From Hyphomicrobiales bacterium (GTDB lineage Bacteria; Pseudomonadota; Alphaproteobacteria; Rhizobiales; Beijerinckiaceae), in assembly GCA_027483895.1 (NCBI GenBank), contig JAIXTP010000015.1, forward strand, positions 1-49,964: 49,964 nt of DNA. The letters run 5' to 3'. The notes beneath the pieces were generated by a model. It saw only the letters and a list, made by a program, of their open reading frames with translations. It searched no databases and had not been told where the DNA came from. The position numbers and the translations under genes are program-made. Shown here piece by piece: positions 27,141 to 36,363 of this stretch; position 1 is the stretch's first letter; the number at the start of each line of letters is the position of its first letter.

Positions 27141-27203
27141 GGCGTGATCCTCGAAACGGAGTCGGAGCGGGAAGGGCGGGCCGGAGCCCGCCCCCTCCGG
27201 TTC

Positions 27204-28409
27204 TCAGAAGAAGGCCTGCAGGCCCGTCTGGGCGCGGCCGAGGATGAGGGCGTGCACGTCGTGCGTGCCCTCATAGGTGTTCACCGTCTCGAGGTTCTGG
27301 GCGTGGCGCATCACGTGATATTCTTCCGAGATGCCGTTGCCGCCGTGCATGTCGCGGGCCATGCGGGCGATGTCGAGAGCCTTGCCGCAATTGTTCCGCT
27401 TCACGATGGAGATCATCTCCGGGGCCACCTTGCCCTCGTCGAAGAGGCGGCCGACGCGCAGCGAGGCCTGAAGGCCGAGCGTGATCTCGGTCATCATGTC
27501 GGCGAGCTTCTTCTGCACGAGCTGCGTCTGCGCCAGAGGCCGGTCGAACTGCTTGCGGTCGAGCGTGTATTGACGCGCGCGGTGCCAGCAGTCCTCGGCC
27601 GCGCCCATCGCGCCCCAGCTGATGCCGTAGCGGGCGCGGTTGAGGCAGCCGAACGGACCCTTGAGGCCCGAGACGTTCGGCAGCAGCTGCTCCTCGCCGA
27701 CGACCACGCCGTCCATCACGATCTCGCCCGTGATCGAGGCGCGCAGCGAGAGCTTGCCGCCGATCTTGGGAGCCGAGAGGCCCTTCATGCCCTTTTCCAG
27801 GATGAAGCCGCGGATCTCGCCGCCATGCGCCTCGGACTTCGCCCAGACGACGAAGACGTCGGCGATGGGCGAGTTCGAGATCCACATCTTCGAACCGACG
27901 AGGCGGTAGCCGTCGGCCACCTTCTCGGCGCGGGTCTTCATGCCCGCCGGATCGGATCCGGCATCGGGCTCCGTCAGGCCGAAGCAGCCGACCCATTCGC
28001 CCGAACCGAGCTTCGGCAGGTACTTCTTGCGCTGCTCTTCCGAGCCGTAGGCGTAGATCGGGTACATGACCAGCGAGGACTGTACCGAGTTCATCGAGCG
28101 GTAGCCCGAGTCGACGCGCTCGACCTCGCGCGCCACGAGCCCGTAGGCCACGTAACCCGCGCCCGCGCAGCCGTATTCCTCCGGCACCGTGACGCCGAGC
28201 AGGCCCAGCTCGCCCATCTCGTTGAAGATGGCGCGGTCGGTCTTCTCCTCGCGATAGGCCTCGATCACGCGCGGCAGCAGCTTTTCCTGCGCATAGGCGC
28301 GCGCCGTGTCGCGGATCATCCGCTCGTCTTCGGTGAGCTGATCCTCCAGCAGGAACGGATCGTCCCACTTGAACGAGGCGTATTTGGTCGGGCTCACATG
28401 CTTGGTCAT
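27204..28409 (-). CDS. gcdH: Glutaryl-CoA dehydrogenase
   Basis: 401 residues from ATG at 28409, preceded by AAGGGG. The frame stays open far upstream, but only antisense to the ALDH7 gene. FAD and acyl-CoA binding blocks: [21 protein letters not shown] and [18 protein letters not shown]. The catalytic glutamate lies in [17 protein letters not shown] (about E380), the arrangement specific to GcdH rather than other acyl-CoA dehydrogenases. Converts glutaryl-CoA to crotonyl-CoA with decarboxylation and passes electrons to ETF. It sits between the ALDH7 gene and the CoA-transferase, consistent with lysine degradation via glutarate. Confidence 0.92.
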   Translation of the reverse strand: MTKHVSPTKYASFKWDDPFLLEDQLTEDERMIRDTARAYAQEKLLPRVIEAYREEKTDRAIFNEMGELGLLGVTVPEEYGCAGAGYVAYGLVAREVERVDSGYRSMNSVQSSLVMYPIYAYGSEEQRKKYLPKLGSGEWVGCFGLTEPDAGSDPAGMKTRAEKVADGYRLVGSKMWISNSPIADVFVVWAKSEAHGGEIRGFILEKGMKGLSAPKIGGKLSLRASITGEIVMDGVVVGEEQLLPNVSGLKGPFGCLNRARYGISWGAMGAAEDCWHRARQYTLDRKQFDRPLAQTQLVQKKLADMMTEITLGLQASLRVGRLFDEGKVAPEMISIVKRNNCGKALDIARMARDMHGGNGISEEYHVMRHAQNLETVNTYEGTHDVHALILGRAQTGLQAFF

Positions 28410-28429
28410 CTCGATCCCCTTCGGAGAAT

Positions 28430-29947
28430 TCACGCGATGTCGAAGGTGACGCCCTGCGCCAGCGGCAGGGTCGTCCCGTAATTGAGGGTGTTGGTGGCGC
28501 GGCGCATATACGCCTTCCAAGCGTCGGACCCGGCCTCGCGGCCGCCGCCCGTCTCCTTTTCGCCGCCGAAGGCTCCGCCGATCTCGGCGCCGGAGGGCCC
28601 GATATTCACGTTGGCGATGCCGCAGTCCGACCCCTCGACCGAGACGAAGCGCTCGGCCTCGCGCATGTCGAGGGTGAAGAGCGACGAGGACAGGCCCGCG
28701 CCCACCGCGTTCTGCATCGCCACCGCCTCCTCGAAGGCGGAATAGCGGACGACGTAGAGGATGGGCGCGAAGGTCTCGCGCAGCATCGGGCCCGCATGGG
28801 CGGGCATCTCGACGAGTGCGGGCGCGGCGTAGAAGGCTTCCGTCCCGAGCGCCTCGCGGACCCGCCCGCCGCCGGTCACGGCGCCGCCCGCCGCGCGGGC
28901 TTCTTCGAGCGCTTTCTCCATGCCGTCGAAGGCGGCGCGGTCGATCAGCGGGCCGACCAGCGTACCCTGCTCGCGCGGATCGCCGATCTTCACCGAGGTC
29001 CAGACCTTGCGAAGCTTGGGCAGCAGCGCGTCGTAGACGGTTTCGTGGACGAAGAGGCGTCGCAGCGTCGTGCAGCGCTGGCCCGCGGTTCCCATGGCCG
29101 CAAACGCGATGGCGCGCAGCGCGAGGTCGAGATCGGCCGAGGGGGCGACGATGGCGGCATTGTTGCCGCCGAGTTCGAGGATCGCGCGGGCGAAGCGGGC
29201 CGCGAGCTTCGGGCCGACCTGACGGCCCATGGCGGTGGACCCCGTGGCCGAGACGACCGGCACGCGCTCGTCCTCGACGAGGATTTCGCCGACCGCGCGG
29301 CCGCCGATCAGCACCTCGTGCAGGCCCTCGGGCACGCCGCCGAAGCGCTCGGCCGCGCGCCGGACGACCGCGGCCGTGGCGAGCGCGGTGAGCGGGGTCT
29401 TCTCGGACGGCTTCCAGACCACCGGATCGCCGCAGACGAAGGCGAGCGCGGCGTTCCACGACCAGACCGCGACGGGGAAATTGAAGGCGGAGATGACCCC
29501 GCAGACGCCGAGCGGGTGCCAAGTCTCCATCATCCGATGGTCCGGCCGCTCGGTGGCGATGGTCAGTCCGAAGAGCTGGCGGGAGAGGCCGACCGCGTAG
29601 TCGCAGATGTCGATCATCTCCTGCACCTCGCCGAGGCCCTCGGAGAGGATCTTGCCCGCTTCGAGCGTCACGAGGCGTCCGAGGTCGGCCTTGGCGGCGC
29701 GCAGTTCCTCGCCGAGCAGCCGCACGAACTCGCCGCGCCGCGGCGCAGGCACCGCCCGCCACGCCTTGAACGCCTGATGCGCCCGGCCGATCGCGGCCTT
29801 CGCCTCCTCGGGCGTCGTCTCGCGGACGGTCGCGAGCGTCTCGCCCGTGATCGGCGACCGGGCGGGCAGCCCGCCGGGCGCGAAGGCCGAGGCGGGAACG
29901 CCGAGGCGGTCGAGAAGGGCGAGGGCGTCGTCGCGGACGGAGATCAT
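28430..29947 (-). CDS. amaB: ALDH7-type aldehyde dehydrogenase (aminoadipate semialdehyde dehydrogenase)
   Basis: 505 residues of the antiquitin (ALDH7) family. Catalytic cysteine C292 ([12 protein letters not shown]), general base E258 ([12 protein letters not shown]), cofactor segment [14 protein letters not shown]. The C-terminal [19 protein letters not shown] is the antiquitin signature, binding the substrate carboxylate. It oxidises L-2-aminoadipate 6-semialdehyde to 2-aminoadipate in lysine breakdown. First gene of the leftward operon; divergent from a LysR regulator 123 bp away. The symbol follows pseudomonad usage and is a functional inference. Confidence 0.88.
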   Translation of the reverse strand: MISVRDDALALLDRLGVPASAFAPGGLPARSPITGETLATVRETTPEEAKAAIGRAHQAFKAWRAVPAPRRGEFVRLLGEELRAAKADLGRLVTLEAGKILSEGLGEVQEMIDICDYAVGLSRQLFGLTIATERPDHRMMETWHPLGVCGVISAFNFPVAVWSWNAALAFVCGDPVVWKPSEKTPLTALATAAVVRRAAERFGGVPEGLHEVLIGGRAVGEILVEDERVPVVSATGSTAMGRQVGPKLAARFARAILELGGNNAAIVAPSADLDLALRAIAFAAMGTAGQRCTTLRRLFVHETVYDALLPKLRKVWTSVKIGDPREQGTLVGPLIDRAAFDGMEKALEEARAAGGAVTGGGRVREALGTEAFYAAPALVEMPAHAGPMLRETFAPILYVVRYSAFEEAVAMQNAVGAGLSSSLFTLDMREAERFVSVEGSDCGIANVNIGPSGAEIGGAFGGEKETGGGREAGSDAWKAYMRRATNTLNYGTTLPLAQGVTFDIA

Positions 29948-30070
29948 GGGGCCTCGGAAGGATCGCGCGGTGCGGAACGATGATCATTTTCCGTGCGATC
30001 CGCAGTGAAATAAAGACGTTCCGATTCATATTGCAAACCATGCTTTCTCACGAGATCATGAGTTCTGCTC
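29948..30070. promoter_or_regulatory. Divergent promoter region of the lysine/glutarate operon and its LysR gene
   Basis: A 123-bp AT-richer gap in which both start regions face each other. The stretch near 30022-30045 (TTCATATTGCAAACCAT) contains T-N11-A pairs usual for LysR sites, but no unambiguous dyad was picked out. Confidence 0.5.
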
Positions 30071-31036
30071 ATGAACTCGCCCCGCACCCTCCTTCCCGGC
30101 ATCCCCGCGCTGCAGGCCTTCGAGGCCGCCGCCCGGCTCGGCAGCTTCACCCGCGCGGCGGAGGAGCTGAACCTCACACAGGGTGCGGTGAGCCGGCAGG
30201 TGGCGCTCTTGGAGGAGACCGTCGGCGTGCCGCTCTTCGACCGGGTGCGCCAGCGCGTGAGCCCGACCGCCGCCGGCGCCGCCTATGCCGAGGAGGTCCG
30301 GGACGTGCTCTCCCGCCTCAAGGCCGCGACGCTGAACGCGATGACCGGCCGCAACGCGGTGGGCGGCAAGCTGATCCTCGCCACGCTGCCGACCTTCGGC
30401 ACGCGTTGGTTGATCCCGCGGCTTCCTGCCTTCTTCCGCGAGCATCCCGAGGTCACGATCGACTTCTCGACCCGCATCGGCTCCTTCGACTTCGCCCGCG
30501 ACGCGATCGATGCCGCCATCCATTTCGGCGACCCGGAATGGCCGGGGTCCGGCACGCGGATGCATCGGCTGATGGGCGAGACCATCGTGCCGGTGGCGAG
30601 CCCCGATTTCGTGGAGCGCGAGGGGGTTGCGACCCCCGCCGACGTGCTGCGGGTGCCGCTGTTGCGGCAGGCGACCCGGCCGAACGCCTGGGCGGAGTGG
30701 ATCACGGCCTGCGGCTTCGACCCCAAGCGTGCGCGGCCGGGGCCTAGCTTCGAGCAGTTCGCGATGGTGGCGCAGGCCGCGGCCGCCGGCCTCGGCATGG
30801 CGATCGTGCCGCGGTTCCTCGTGGAAGAGGAGATCGCGGCGGGCCGGCTGGTGGTGGTGTTCGACCGGCCGCTCAGGAGCCGGCAGGCCTATTGGCTCGT
30901 CTATCCGGAAGCCCGGGCCGAGCGGCCGGCGCTCGCGGCCTTCCGCGAGTGGCTGCTGGGCGAATGCGTCCGCGCGACGGCGGGGATCGAGGATCCGGTG
31001 CCGCGCACCGAAGGGCCGCGCGTCTCGGCCTTCTGA
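30071..31036 (+). CDS. LysR-type regulator (GcvA/GcdR-like)
   Basis: 321 residues. The N-terminal winged helix reads LQAFEAAARLGSFTRAAEEL NLTQGAVSRQ (split here), the GcvA subgroup pattern. A periplasmic-binding-type effector domain follows from about residue 95 (GGKLILATLPTFGTRWLIPR). Divergent from amaB, so it probably controls the amaB-gcdH-CoA-transferase operon, in the way GcdR controls glutarate use in Pseudomonas. The inducer would be glutarate or a related C5/C6 acid, by inference. The C-terminus carries about 20 extra residues beyond the domain. Confidence 0.87.
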   Translation: MNSPRTLLPGIPALQAFEAAARLGSFTRAAEELNLTQGAVSRQVALLEETVGVPLFDRVRQRVSPTAAGAAYAEEVRDVLSRLKAATLNAMTGRNAVGGKLILATLPTFGTRWLIPRLPAFFREHPEVTIDFSTRIGSFDFARDAIDAAIHFGDPEWPGSGTRMHRLMGETIVPVASPDFVEREGVATPADVLRVPLLRQATRPNAWAEWITACGFDPKRARPGPSFEQFAMVAQAAAAGLGMAIVPRFLVEEEIAAGRLVVVFDRPLRSRQAYWLVYPEARAERPALAAFREWLLGECVRATAGIEDPVPRTEGPRVSAF

Positions 31037-31097
31037 CCCGGGACCGGAACGCTCCCGCCGCGCGGGCGTTCGGCAGGCTCCGGACAGGAGATCTCCG

Positions 31098-31286
31098 ATG
31101 ACCCATGTGCAGACCGAGACGACCCGTATGCAGACCGAGACGCCGAGCCGCTTCGGCAATCCGCAGGACCGTCCGAGCCGCTGGGACGGCTCCATGCGCC
31201 TTTGGGAAACGGCGTTCGGAGCGGTGTCCTGCGCGCTGCTCTGGGGGCCGATGCTCGCGGCGGCGATGGGGTGGGGCGCGCGGTAG
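31098..31286 (+). CDS. Small 62-aa protein with a C-terminal hydrophobic segment
   Basis: The ATG at 31098 has AGGAG seven bases upstream. The product starts MTHVQTETTRMQTETPSRFG, contains a partial internal repeat (Q-TET-RM then Q-TETPSR), and ends with a likely membrane helix (FGAVSCALLWGPMLAAAMGW). It follows the LysR gene by 61 bp on the same strand and is followed by a repeat element. I do not recognise a family. A small tail-anchored membrane protein is plausible. Confidence 0.55.
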   Translation: MTHVQTETTRMQTETPSRFGNPQDRPSRWDGSMRLWETAFGAVSCALLWGPMLAAAMGWGAR

Positions 31287-31298
31287 AGAGGGCGGCCC

Positions 31299-31401
31299 GT
31301 CATTGCGAGGAGCGCAGCGACGAAGCAATCCAGTGCAATGGACCGACCGGGCACCCGGTCCATCCCTTCCCTGGATTGCTTCGCTTCGCTCGCAATGACG
31401 G
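31299..31401 (+). repeat. Dispersed palindromic repeat, family B
   Basis: Plus orientation, between the convergent 62-aa gene and uxaA. The next ~105 bp up to 31506 hold only a fragment resembling part of a family A arm (CGTCCGGGATGACGCG near 31440) and nothing else I can name. Confidence 0.9.
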
Positions 31402-31506
31402 GTGCTTGGCTACCGTCATGACACCAGGTAGCCTTCGCCGCGTCCGGGATGACGCGATGACGTGTCGAGGGGGCGACGCTCCTGAGCGGCGGCCTGCCGC
31501 TCCGCC

Positions 31507-33039
31507 TTACATCGTGGCGCCGACGGTCCAGGGGACGAATTCGGCGTCGCCGTAGCCGAGCTGCTCCGACTTCGAATGCTCGCCCGAGGCCACGCGCAGC
31601 ACCGTGTCGAAGATCTCCTTGCCCTTCTCCTCGATCGAGACGCCGTCGAGGATGGTGCCGCAGTCGATGTCCATGTCGTCGATCATGCGGCGGTAGATCT
31701 CGCTGTTGGTGGCGAGCTTGATCGAGGGCGTCGGCTTGCAGCCGTAGGCGGAGCCGCGGCCCGTGGTGAAGGCCAGCACGTTGCAGCCGCCCGCCACCTG
31801 ACCCGTCGCGGCCACGGGGTCGTAGCCGGGCGTGTCCATGTAGACGAAGCCCTTCGCGGTCACGGGCTCGGCGTAGTGGAAGACGCCGGTCATGGTCCGC
31901 GTGCCGCCCTTGGCCGCGGCGCCGAGCGACTTCTCGAGAATGGTCGTGAGCCCGCCCGCCTTGTTGCCCGGAGACGGATTGTTGTTCATCTCCATCTTGT
32001 TGCGGGCGGTGTAGTCCTCCCACCACTCGATCATGCCGACGAGCTTCTCGCCGATCTCGCGCGTGGCGGCGCGGCGGGTGAGGAGATGCTCGGCGCCGTA
32101 GATCTCCGGCGTTTCCGACAGAACGGCGGTGCCGCCGTGCTTGACGAGGAGGTCGACCGCGGCGCCCAGCGCCGGGTTGGCCGTGATGCCGGAATAGCCG
32201 TCCGACCCGCCGCATTGCAGGGCGAGCATGATCTCGGAGGCGGGCACCGTCTCGCGCTTCGCCCGGTTCGCGATGGGCAGCATGGTCTTGATGGCTTCGA
32301 CGCCCGCGGCCACGGTCTTCTTGGTGCCGCCGACCTCCTGAATGGTCATGGTGCGGAAGGTGTCGCTCTCGGCGACGCCATAGGCTTCCTTCCAGCGGCC
32401 GATCTGGAAGCCCTCGCAGCCGAGACCGACCATGACGACGCCCGCCATGTTGGGGTTCGTCGCGTAGCCCCATTGGGTGCGCTTGAGGATCTCGTAGCCC
32501 TCGCCCTTGATGTCGAGCGCGCAGCCGCCGCCGTGCACCAACGGGATCACGCCGTCGATGTTCGGGAAGTCCGCGAGGATGCCGGAGCGTTCGATCTCCT
32601 GCGCCATGAAGCGCGCCACCGAGGCCGAGCAGTTCACCGAGGTGAGGATGCCGATGTAGTTGCGCGTGCCGACCTTGCCGTTCGCGCGGCGGAAGCCCTC
32701 GAAGGTCGCCTGCAGGTCGACGGGAAGGATCTCCTCCTCGCGCGCGTCCTCCGCGAAGCGGTAGTCGCGGTCGAAGGCGTGCATCTCGACATTGTGCTCG
32801 TGCACCCAGTCGCCGGGCAGGATGTCGGACGAGGCGAAGCCGATGATCTGGCCGAATTTGAGGACCGGCGCGCCCTTCGCGATCTTCGCCGTCGCCATCT
32901 TGTGGCCGCGCGGCACGCGGGCGCGGGCCTCGACGCCGTGCACGACGTTGCCCTGCGCGATCGGATCGACCGCGACGACGACGTTGTCGGCGTCGGAGAG
33001 CCGCACGGTGCGCGGCGCAGGGGCGACGGGGGCGTTCAT
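31507..33039 (-). CDS. uxaA: Altronate dehydratase-family protein, fused form
   Basis: 510 residues from ATG at 33039 (GAGG eight bases upstream); the open frame extends further only through repeat DNA. The N-terminal SAF domain (about 1-100) carries RGHKMATAKIAKGAPVLKFG. The catalytic part holds NCSASVARFM, VHGGGCALD, GLGCEGFQIGRW, LQCGGSDGYSGITANPALG and TTGRGSAYGCKPTPSIKLA. Fused SAF plus catalytic architecture and length fit UxaA/GarD, which dehydrate altronate or galactarate. A LacI-like operator lies at 33051-33063, directly against the ribosome site, the same 10-mer as in the 3.5-4.1 kb region. Which hexonate or hexarate it uses is uncertain. Confidence 0.85.
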   Translation of the reverse strand: MNAPVAPAPRTVRLSDADNVVVAVDPIAQGNVVHGVEARARVPRGHKMATAKIAKGAPVLKFGQIIGFASSDILPGDWVHEHNVEMHAFDRDYRFAEDAREEEILPVDLQATFEGFRRANGKVGTRNYIGILTSVNCSASVARFMAQEIERSGILADFPNIDGVIPLVHGGGCALDIKGEGYEILKRTQWGYATNPNMAGVVMVGLGCEGFQIGRWKEAYGVAESDTFRTMTIQEVGGTKKTVAAGVEAIKTMLPIANRAKRETVPASEIMLALQCGGSDGYSGITANPALGAAVDLLVKHGGTAVLSETPEIYGAEHLLTRRAATREIGEKLVGMIEWWEDYTARNKMEMNNNPSPGNKAGGLTTILEKSLGAAAKGGTRTMTGVFHYAEPVTAKGFVYMDTPGYDPVAATGQVAGGCNVLAFTTGRGSAYGCKPTPSIKLATNSEIYRRMIDDMDIDCGTILDGVSIEEKGKEIFDTVLRVASGEHSKSEQLGYGDAEFVPWTVGATM

Positions 33040-33050
33040 GGGCGCATCCT

Positions 33051-33063
33051 CTAATCGTTTTAG
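33051..33063 (-). promoter_or_regulatory. LacI/GalR-like operator at the uxaA start
   Basis: On the minus strand CTAAAACGATTAG, with CTAA and TTAG ends forming a dyad. It lies 12 bp upstream of the start codon, touching the Shine-Dalgarno region, so a bound protein would block transcription or its elongation. It shares TAAAACGATT with the sites at 3719-3728 and 3901-3910. Confidence 0.6.
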
Positions 33064-33174
33064 CGCTCGGCCGTTTCGAGGCGGAGCAAGGGTTTCGGTC
33101 AGTCTAGAGGGTCGGCCCGGTGCAGGGAAGGGTTTTGGGCGAGCGGGTGCGGGTCGACGTCTGGCATCAAGCCC

Positions 33175-33278
33175 CTCATTGCGAGGAGCGGAGCGACGAC
33201 GCAATCCAGCAGCACGTCCGGCATGGAGCCCGACGCCCGGCGTCGCTCTGGATTGCTTCGCTTCGCTCGCAATGACGG
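33175..33278 (+). repeat. Dispersed palindromic repeat, family B
   Basis: Plus orientation; note CGACGACGCAATCC in the left arm instead of CGACGAAGCAATCC. It lies between uxaA and mmsB and is followed 17 bp later by a family A copy. Confidence 0.9.
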
Positions 33279-33295
33279 GTGGTCGGGTGAGCGGT

Positions 33296-33406
33296 GTCAT
33301 CCCGGCCGCAGCGCAGCGGAGAGCCGGGATCCAGTGAACCGTGAAGCCGCTCGGCACTCGACCGTTCCACTGGATCCCGGGTCGGCTTCGCGGCCCGGGA
33401 TGACAC
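33296..33406 (+). repeat. Dispersed palindromic repeat, family A
   Basis: Plus orientation. The left arm and first centre half are the same as in the copy at 11-120 (GGGATCCAGTGAACCGTGAA). Together with the B copy it fills most of 33064-33474; the remaining ~70 bp before mmsB show nothing recognisable. Confidence 0.9.
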
Positions 33407-33474
33407 TTCGGAGATGAGGATCACACCTGCGGGGAGGGCTCGGCGGTCAGGCCGTCGGCAATCCCCGTGCGTGC

Positions 33475-34362
33475 TCAGGCGCCGGCCTTCTGCCGCAGAT
33501 GCTCGATGATGCCGGAGAAGTCCGTGCCGCCGTGGCCGGCGGCTTCGAAGGCGGCGTAGAGCGCGGCGGCATGCGCGCCCAGAGGCGTCGCCGCTCCGGC
33601 GGAGGCGGCGGCGTCCTGCGAGAGCTTCAGATCCTTCAGCATCAGGGCCGCGGCGAAGCCGGGGACGTAGTCGCGGTTCGCGGGGCTCGCGGGCACCGGG
33701 CCGGGAACGGGGCAATAGCTCGTCAGCGACCAGCACTGGCCCGACGAGGTCGAGGCGACGTCGAACAGGGCCTGATGCGAGAGGCCGAGCTTCTCGGCCA
33801 GCACGAAGGCCTCGCAGGTGCCGATCATCGAGATGCCGAGCAGCATGTTGTTGCAGATCTTGGCGGCCTGTCCCGCGCCCGCCGCGCCGCAATGCACGAT
33901 CTTCTTGCCCATGGCTTCGAGGATCGGCTTCGCCGCGGCGAAGGCCGCGTCCTCGCCGCCGCACATGAAGGTGAGGGTGGCGCCCTGCGCGCCGCCGACG
34001 CCGCCCGACACCGGCGCATCCACCGCGCGCTTGCCCGCCGCCGTCGCCATCTCATGCGCCTTGCGGGCGCTGTCGACGTCGATGGTGGAGGAATCGATGA
34101 AGAGCGTGCCGGGCTTGGCGGCCGCGAGCACCTCGCCCCACACGCCGAGCACGTGCTTGCCCGCGGGCAGCATGGTGACGACGACGTCCGCGTCGCGGAC
34201 GGCATCCGCGCCGGAAGCGGCGATCGCGACGCCGAGCTTGCCGGCGGCCTCGGCATTGGCGGCCATGAGATCGAAGCCCGCGACCGCGTGGCCGGCCTTC
34301 ACCAGATTGCCCGCCATCGGCCCGCCCATATTGCCGAGCCCGATGAAACCGATCTTCGCCAT
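33475..34362 (-). CDS. mmsB: 3-hydroxyisobutyrate dehydrogenase
   Basis: 295 residues from ATG at 34362. The Rossmann motif is IGFIGLGNMGGPMAGNL at 4-20, the substrate-site block DAPVSGGVGGAQGATLTFM at 115-133, the catalytic lysine K168 (AAKICNNMLL), and the C-terminal LMLKDLKLSQDAA. This is the classic mitochondrial/bacterial HIBADH layout. It oxidises 3-hydroxyisobutyrate to methylmalonate semialdehyde with NAD in valine breakdown. Downstream of the isobutyryl-CoA dehydrogenase gene, and the product is the substrate of MmsA encoded at 36698. Confidence 0.92.
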   Translation of the reverse strand: MAKIGFIGLGNMGGPMAGNLVKAGHAVAGFDLMAANAEAAGKLGVAIAASGADAVRDADVVVTMLPAGKHVLGVWGEVLAAAKPGTLFIDSSTIDVDSARKAHEMATAAGKRAVDAPVSGGVGGAQGATLTFMCGGEDAAFAAAKPILEAMGKKIVHCGAAGAGQAAKICNNMLLGISMIGTCEAFVLAEKLGLSHQALFDVASTSSGQCWSLTSYCPVPGPVPASPANRDYVPGFAAALMLKDLKLSQDAAASAGAATPLGAHAAALYAAFEAAGHGGTDFSGIIEHLRQKAGA

Positions 34363-34388
34363 GCCGTCTCTCCGTCCGTGTCTTCGAT

Positions 34389-34763
34389 TCAGGGTTTGTG
34401 GCGCAGCGTGCCGCCGATGAGGACGAAGGCCGCGCTCCACAGCATCAGGGCGCCGTAGACCTTGTCCATCACGGGGGCGAGGTCCTTGAAGACGACCTGG
34501 AAATGCGAGGTGACGACGGCCTGCACCACGAGGATGGGAACCGCGATCACCACGGCCGAGCGCAGATGATCGTGAACGCGGGCCCCGACGAGGCGGGGCG
34601 CGAACCAGCCGATCAGGAGGCCGACGAGGGCGCCCGCCGCGAAATTGAGCTGGAAGGGGCTGCGGCCGTCGATGAAGAAGGCCGGGCCGTAGGAGGCGAA
34701 GACCGCAAGGCTCGTCGCCACGATCGCGAGGCCGAGAAGCGCGGATTTGACGATCATCAGCAT
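34389..34763 (-). CDS. Small membrane protein, possibly TrgA-like
   Basis: 124 residues, almost all hydrophobic, with four predicted helices (KSALLGLAIVATSLAVFA, FAAGALVGLLIGWFAP, SAVVIAVPILVVQAVV, YGALMLWSAAFVLIGG). The FAAGALVGLLIGW stretch is reminiscent of alphaproteobacterial TrgA proteins, but the match is weak and from memory. The gene starts five bases after the acyl-CoA dehydrogenase stop and ends 26 bp before mmsB, so it is in the valine operon. Function unknown. Confidence 0.7.
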   Translation of the reverse strand: MLMIVKSALLGLAIVATSLAVFASYGPAFFIDGRSPFQLNFAAGALVGLLIGWFAPRLVGARVHDHLRSAVVIAVPILVVQAVVTSHFQVVFKDLAPVMDKVYGALMLWSAAFVLIGGTLRHKP

Positions 34764-34768
34764 CGCGT

Positions 34769-35929
34769 TCAGTTCCCGCTGCCTTGGCCCCGGCCGATCA
34801 GGCCTCGGGCGATGATGACGCGCATGATCTCGTTGGTCCCTTCGAGGATGCGGTGGACGCGGAGATCGCGGACGATCTTCTCGATGCCGTAATCCGCGAG
34901 ATAGCCGTAGCCGCCGTGCAATTGCAGCGCCTCGTCGGCGACCGAGAAGCCGACATCGGTGGAGAAGCGCTTGGCCATGGCGCAGAGCCGCGTCGCGTCC
35001 GGCGTCTTGGCGTCGAGCGCGGCGGCGGCGCGCCACAGGAAGGTGCGGGCGACCTCGAGTTCCGTCGCCATGTCGGCGAGCTTGAACTGCAGGGCCTGGA
35101 AATCGGAGAGACGCTTTCCGAAGGCCTTGCGGTCGGCCATGTAGGCGAGGGACTTGTCGAGCGCGGCCTGCGCGCCGCCGAGCGAGCAGGCGCCGATATT
35201 GAGGCGGCCGCCGTCCAATCCCGCCATGGCGATGCGGAAGCCGATGCCTTCGGGGCCGAGGCGGTTCTCCACCGGAATGCGGCAGCCGTCGAAGATCACC
35301 TGACGGGTGGGCTGGGCGTTCCAGCCCATCTTCATCTCTTCCGCGCCGAAGGAGAGGCCGGGCGTGCCGTTCTCCACGATGACGGTGGAGACGCCGTTCG
35401 CGCCGTCCTCGCCGGTGCGGACCATCACGACATAGATGTCGGAGGTGCCGGCGCCCGAGATGAACTGCTTGGCGCCGTCGAGCACGTAAAAATCGCCCTC
35501 GCGGCGGGCCCGCGTCTTCAGCGCGGCGGCGTCGGAGCCTGCGCCCGGCTCGGTGAGGCAGTAGCTCGCGATCCATTCCATGGTCGTGAGCTTCGGAAGC
35601 CAGCGGCTGCGCTGCTCGTCCGAGCCGTAGGCGTCGATCATCCAGGACGCCATGTTGTGGATCGAGATGAAGGACGAGACGGTCGGGCAGCCGGTGGCGA
35701 GCGCCTCGAAGATGAGCGCCGCGTCGAGCCGGCCGAGGCCGGAGCCGCCGACGTCCTCCCGGACATAGACGCCGCCCATGCCGAGCGCCGCGGCCTCGCG
35801 CATGACGTCGACGGGGAAGTGCTTCGTCCGGTCCCACTCGACCGCGAAGGGCGCGAGCTTCTCGGCCGCGAAGTCGCGGGCCATGTCGCGGATCGCGATG
35901 CGGTCTTCGTCGAGCGTGAAGAGGGTCAT
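34769..35929 (-). CDS. Isobutyryl-CoA dehydrogenase (acyl-CoA dehydrogenase)
   Basis: 386 residues. Acyl-CoA dehydrogenase domains in order: N-terminal helical (DRIAIRDMARDFAAEKLAPFA), middle beta (SYCLTEPGAGSDAAALKTRA, then KQFISGAGTSDIYVVM), and C-terminal with QLHGGYGYLADYGIEKIVRD split over two motifs. The catalytic glutamate is in LEGTNEIMR (about E363). The SFISIHNMASWMIDAYG and ACSLGGAQAALD stretches fit the ACAD8-like branch. It acts on isobutyryl-CoA in valine catabolism, supported by adjacent mmsB and nearby mmsA. A methylbutyryl-CoA specificity is possible. Confidence 0.87.
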   Translation of the reverse strand: MTLFTLDEDRIAIRDMARDFAAEKLAPFAVEWDRTKHFPVDVMREAAALGMGGVYVREDVGGSGLGRLDAALIFEALATGCPTVSSFISIHNMASWMIDAYGSDEQRSRWLPKLTTMEWIASYCLTEPGAGSDAAALKTRARREGDFYVLDGAKQFISGAGTSDIYVVMVRTGEDGANGVSTVIVENGTPGLSFGAEEMKMGWNAQPTRQVIFDGCRIPVENRLGPEGIGFRIAMAGLDGGRLNIGACSLGGAQAALDKSLAYMADRKAFGKRLSDFQALQFKLADMATELEVARTFLWRAAAALDAKTPDATRLCAMAKRFSTDVGFSVADEALQLHGGYGYLADYGIEKIVRDLRVHRILEGTNEIMRVIIARGLIGRGQGSGN

Positions 35930-35943
35930 CGGGGCATCTCCGG

Positions 35944-36363
35944 TCAGTGTCGCCGGTCGGAAAGATGGACGATCAGGGCTTCATCGGGGGTACCCCGAAG
36001 CTTGTCGACGAAGCGTCGGTCGGCCGTGACGAGGCGCGAACCGGCCGATCTCGCCGCTTCGAGATAGATGCAGTCGAATACGCCGTGATTGAGCGCCAGA
36101 GCGCGACCGAAAGCGGGGGCGACGAGGCCGGCGGAGGCGATCGGATCGCCCGCCGCCTCACGGATGAGGTGCATGGCGTCGCGGGCGAAATCCTCGCTCA
36201 TCCGGCGCACGCGCACCAGTCGCGCGAGCGCGTTGGCGCATTCCCCGAGAAAGATGTCCGGGGCGCGCCACGCGCCCGCGTCCGCCAGAATCGCGCGGGC
36301 GGAGGCCTTCAGCGGATCGTCGCTGAAGGCATAGAGCGCGACGTTGGCGTCGATCACATCCAC
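35944..36363 (-). CDS. vapC: PIN-domain toxin (VapC/FitB-like)
   Basis: 139 residues from GTG at 36363 (GTG at 36357 is an alternative), overlapping the antitoxin gene by ten bases. The four acidic residues of the PIN nuclease site are all present: D5 (VIDAN), E41 (LGECANAL), D97 (VFDCIYLEAA) and D115 (LVTADRRF). It is expected to cleave RNA, commonly a tRNA anticodon loop, when free of its antitoxin. The pair interrupts the valine gene cluster between mmsA and the isobutyryl-CoA dehydrogenase gene, 15 bp upstream of the latter. Confidence 0.88.
   Translation of the reverse strand: MDVIDANVALYAFSDDPLKASARAILADAGAWRAPDIFLGECANALARLVRVRRMSEDFARDAMHLIREAAGDPIASAGLVAPAFGRALALNHGVFDCIYLEAARSAGSRLVTADRRFVDKLRGTPDEALIVHLSDRRH

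Noticed and set aside
27204..30041. A single 945-residue frame covering gcdH and the region upstream
   Set aside because: Only the C-terminal 401 residues are protein-like; the first part is an out-of-frame shadow of the ALDH7 gene.
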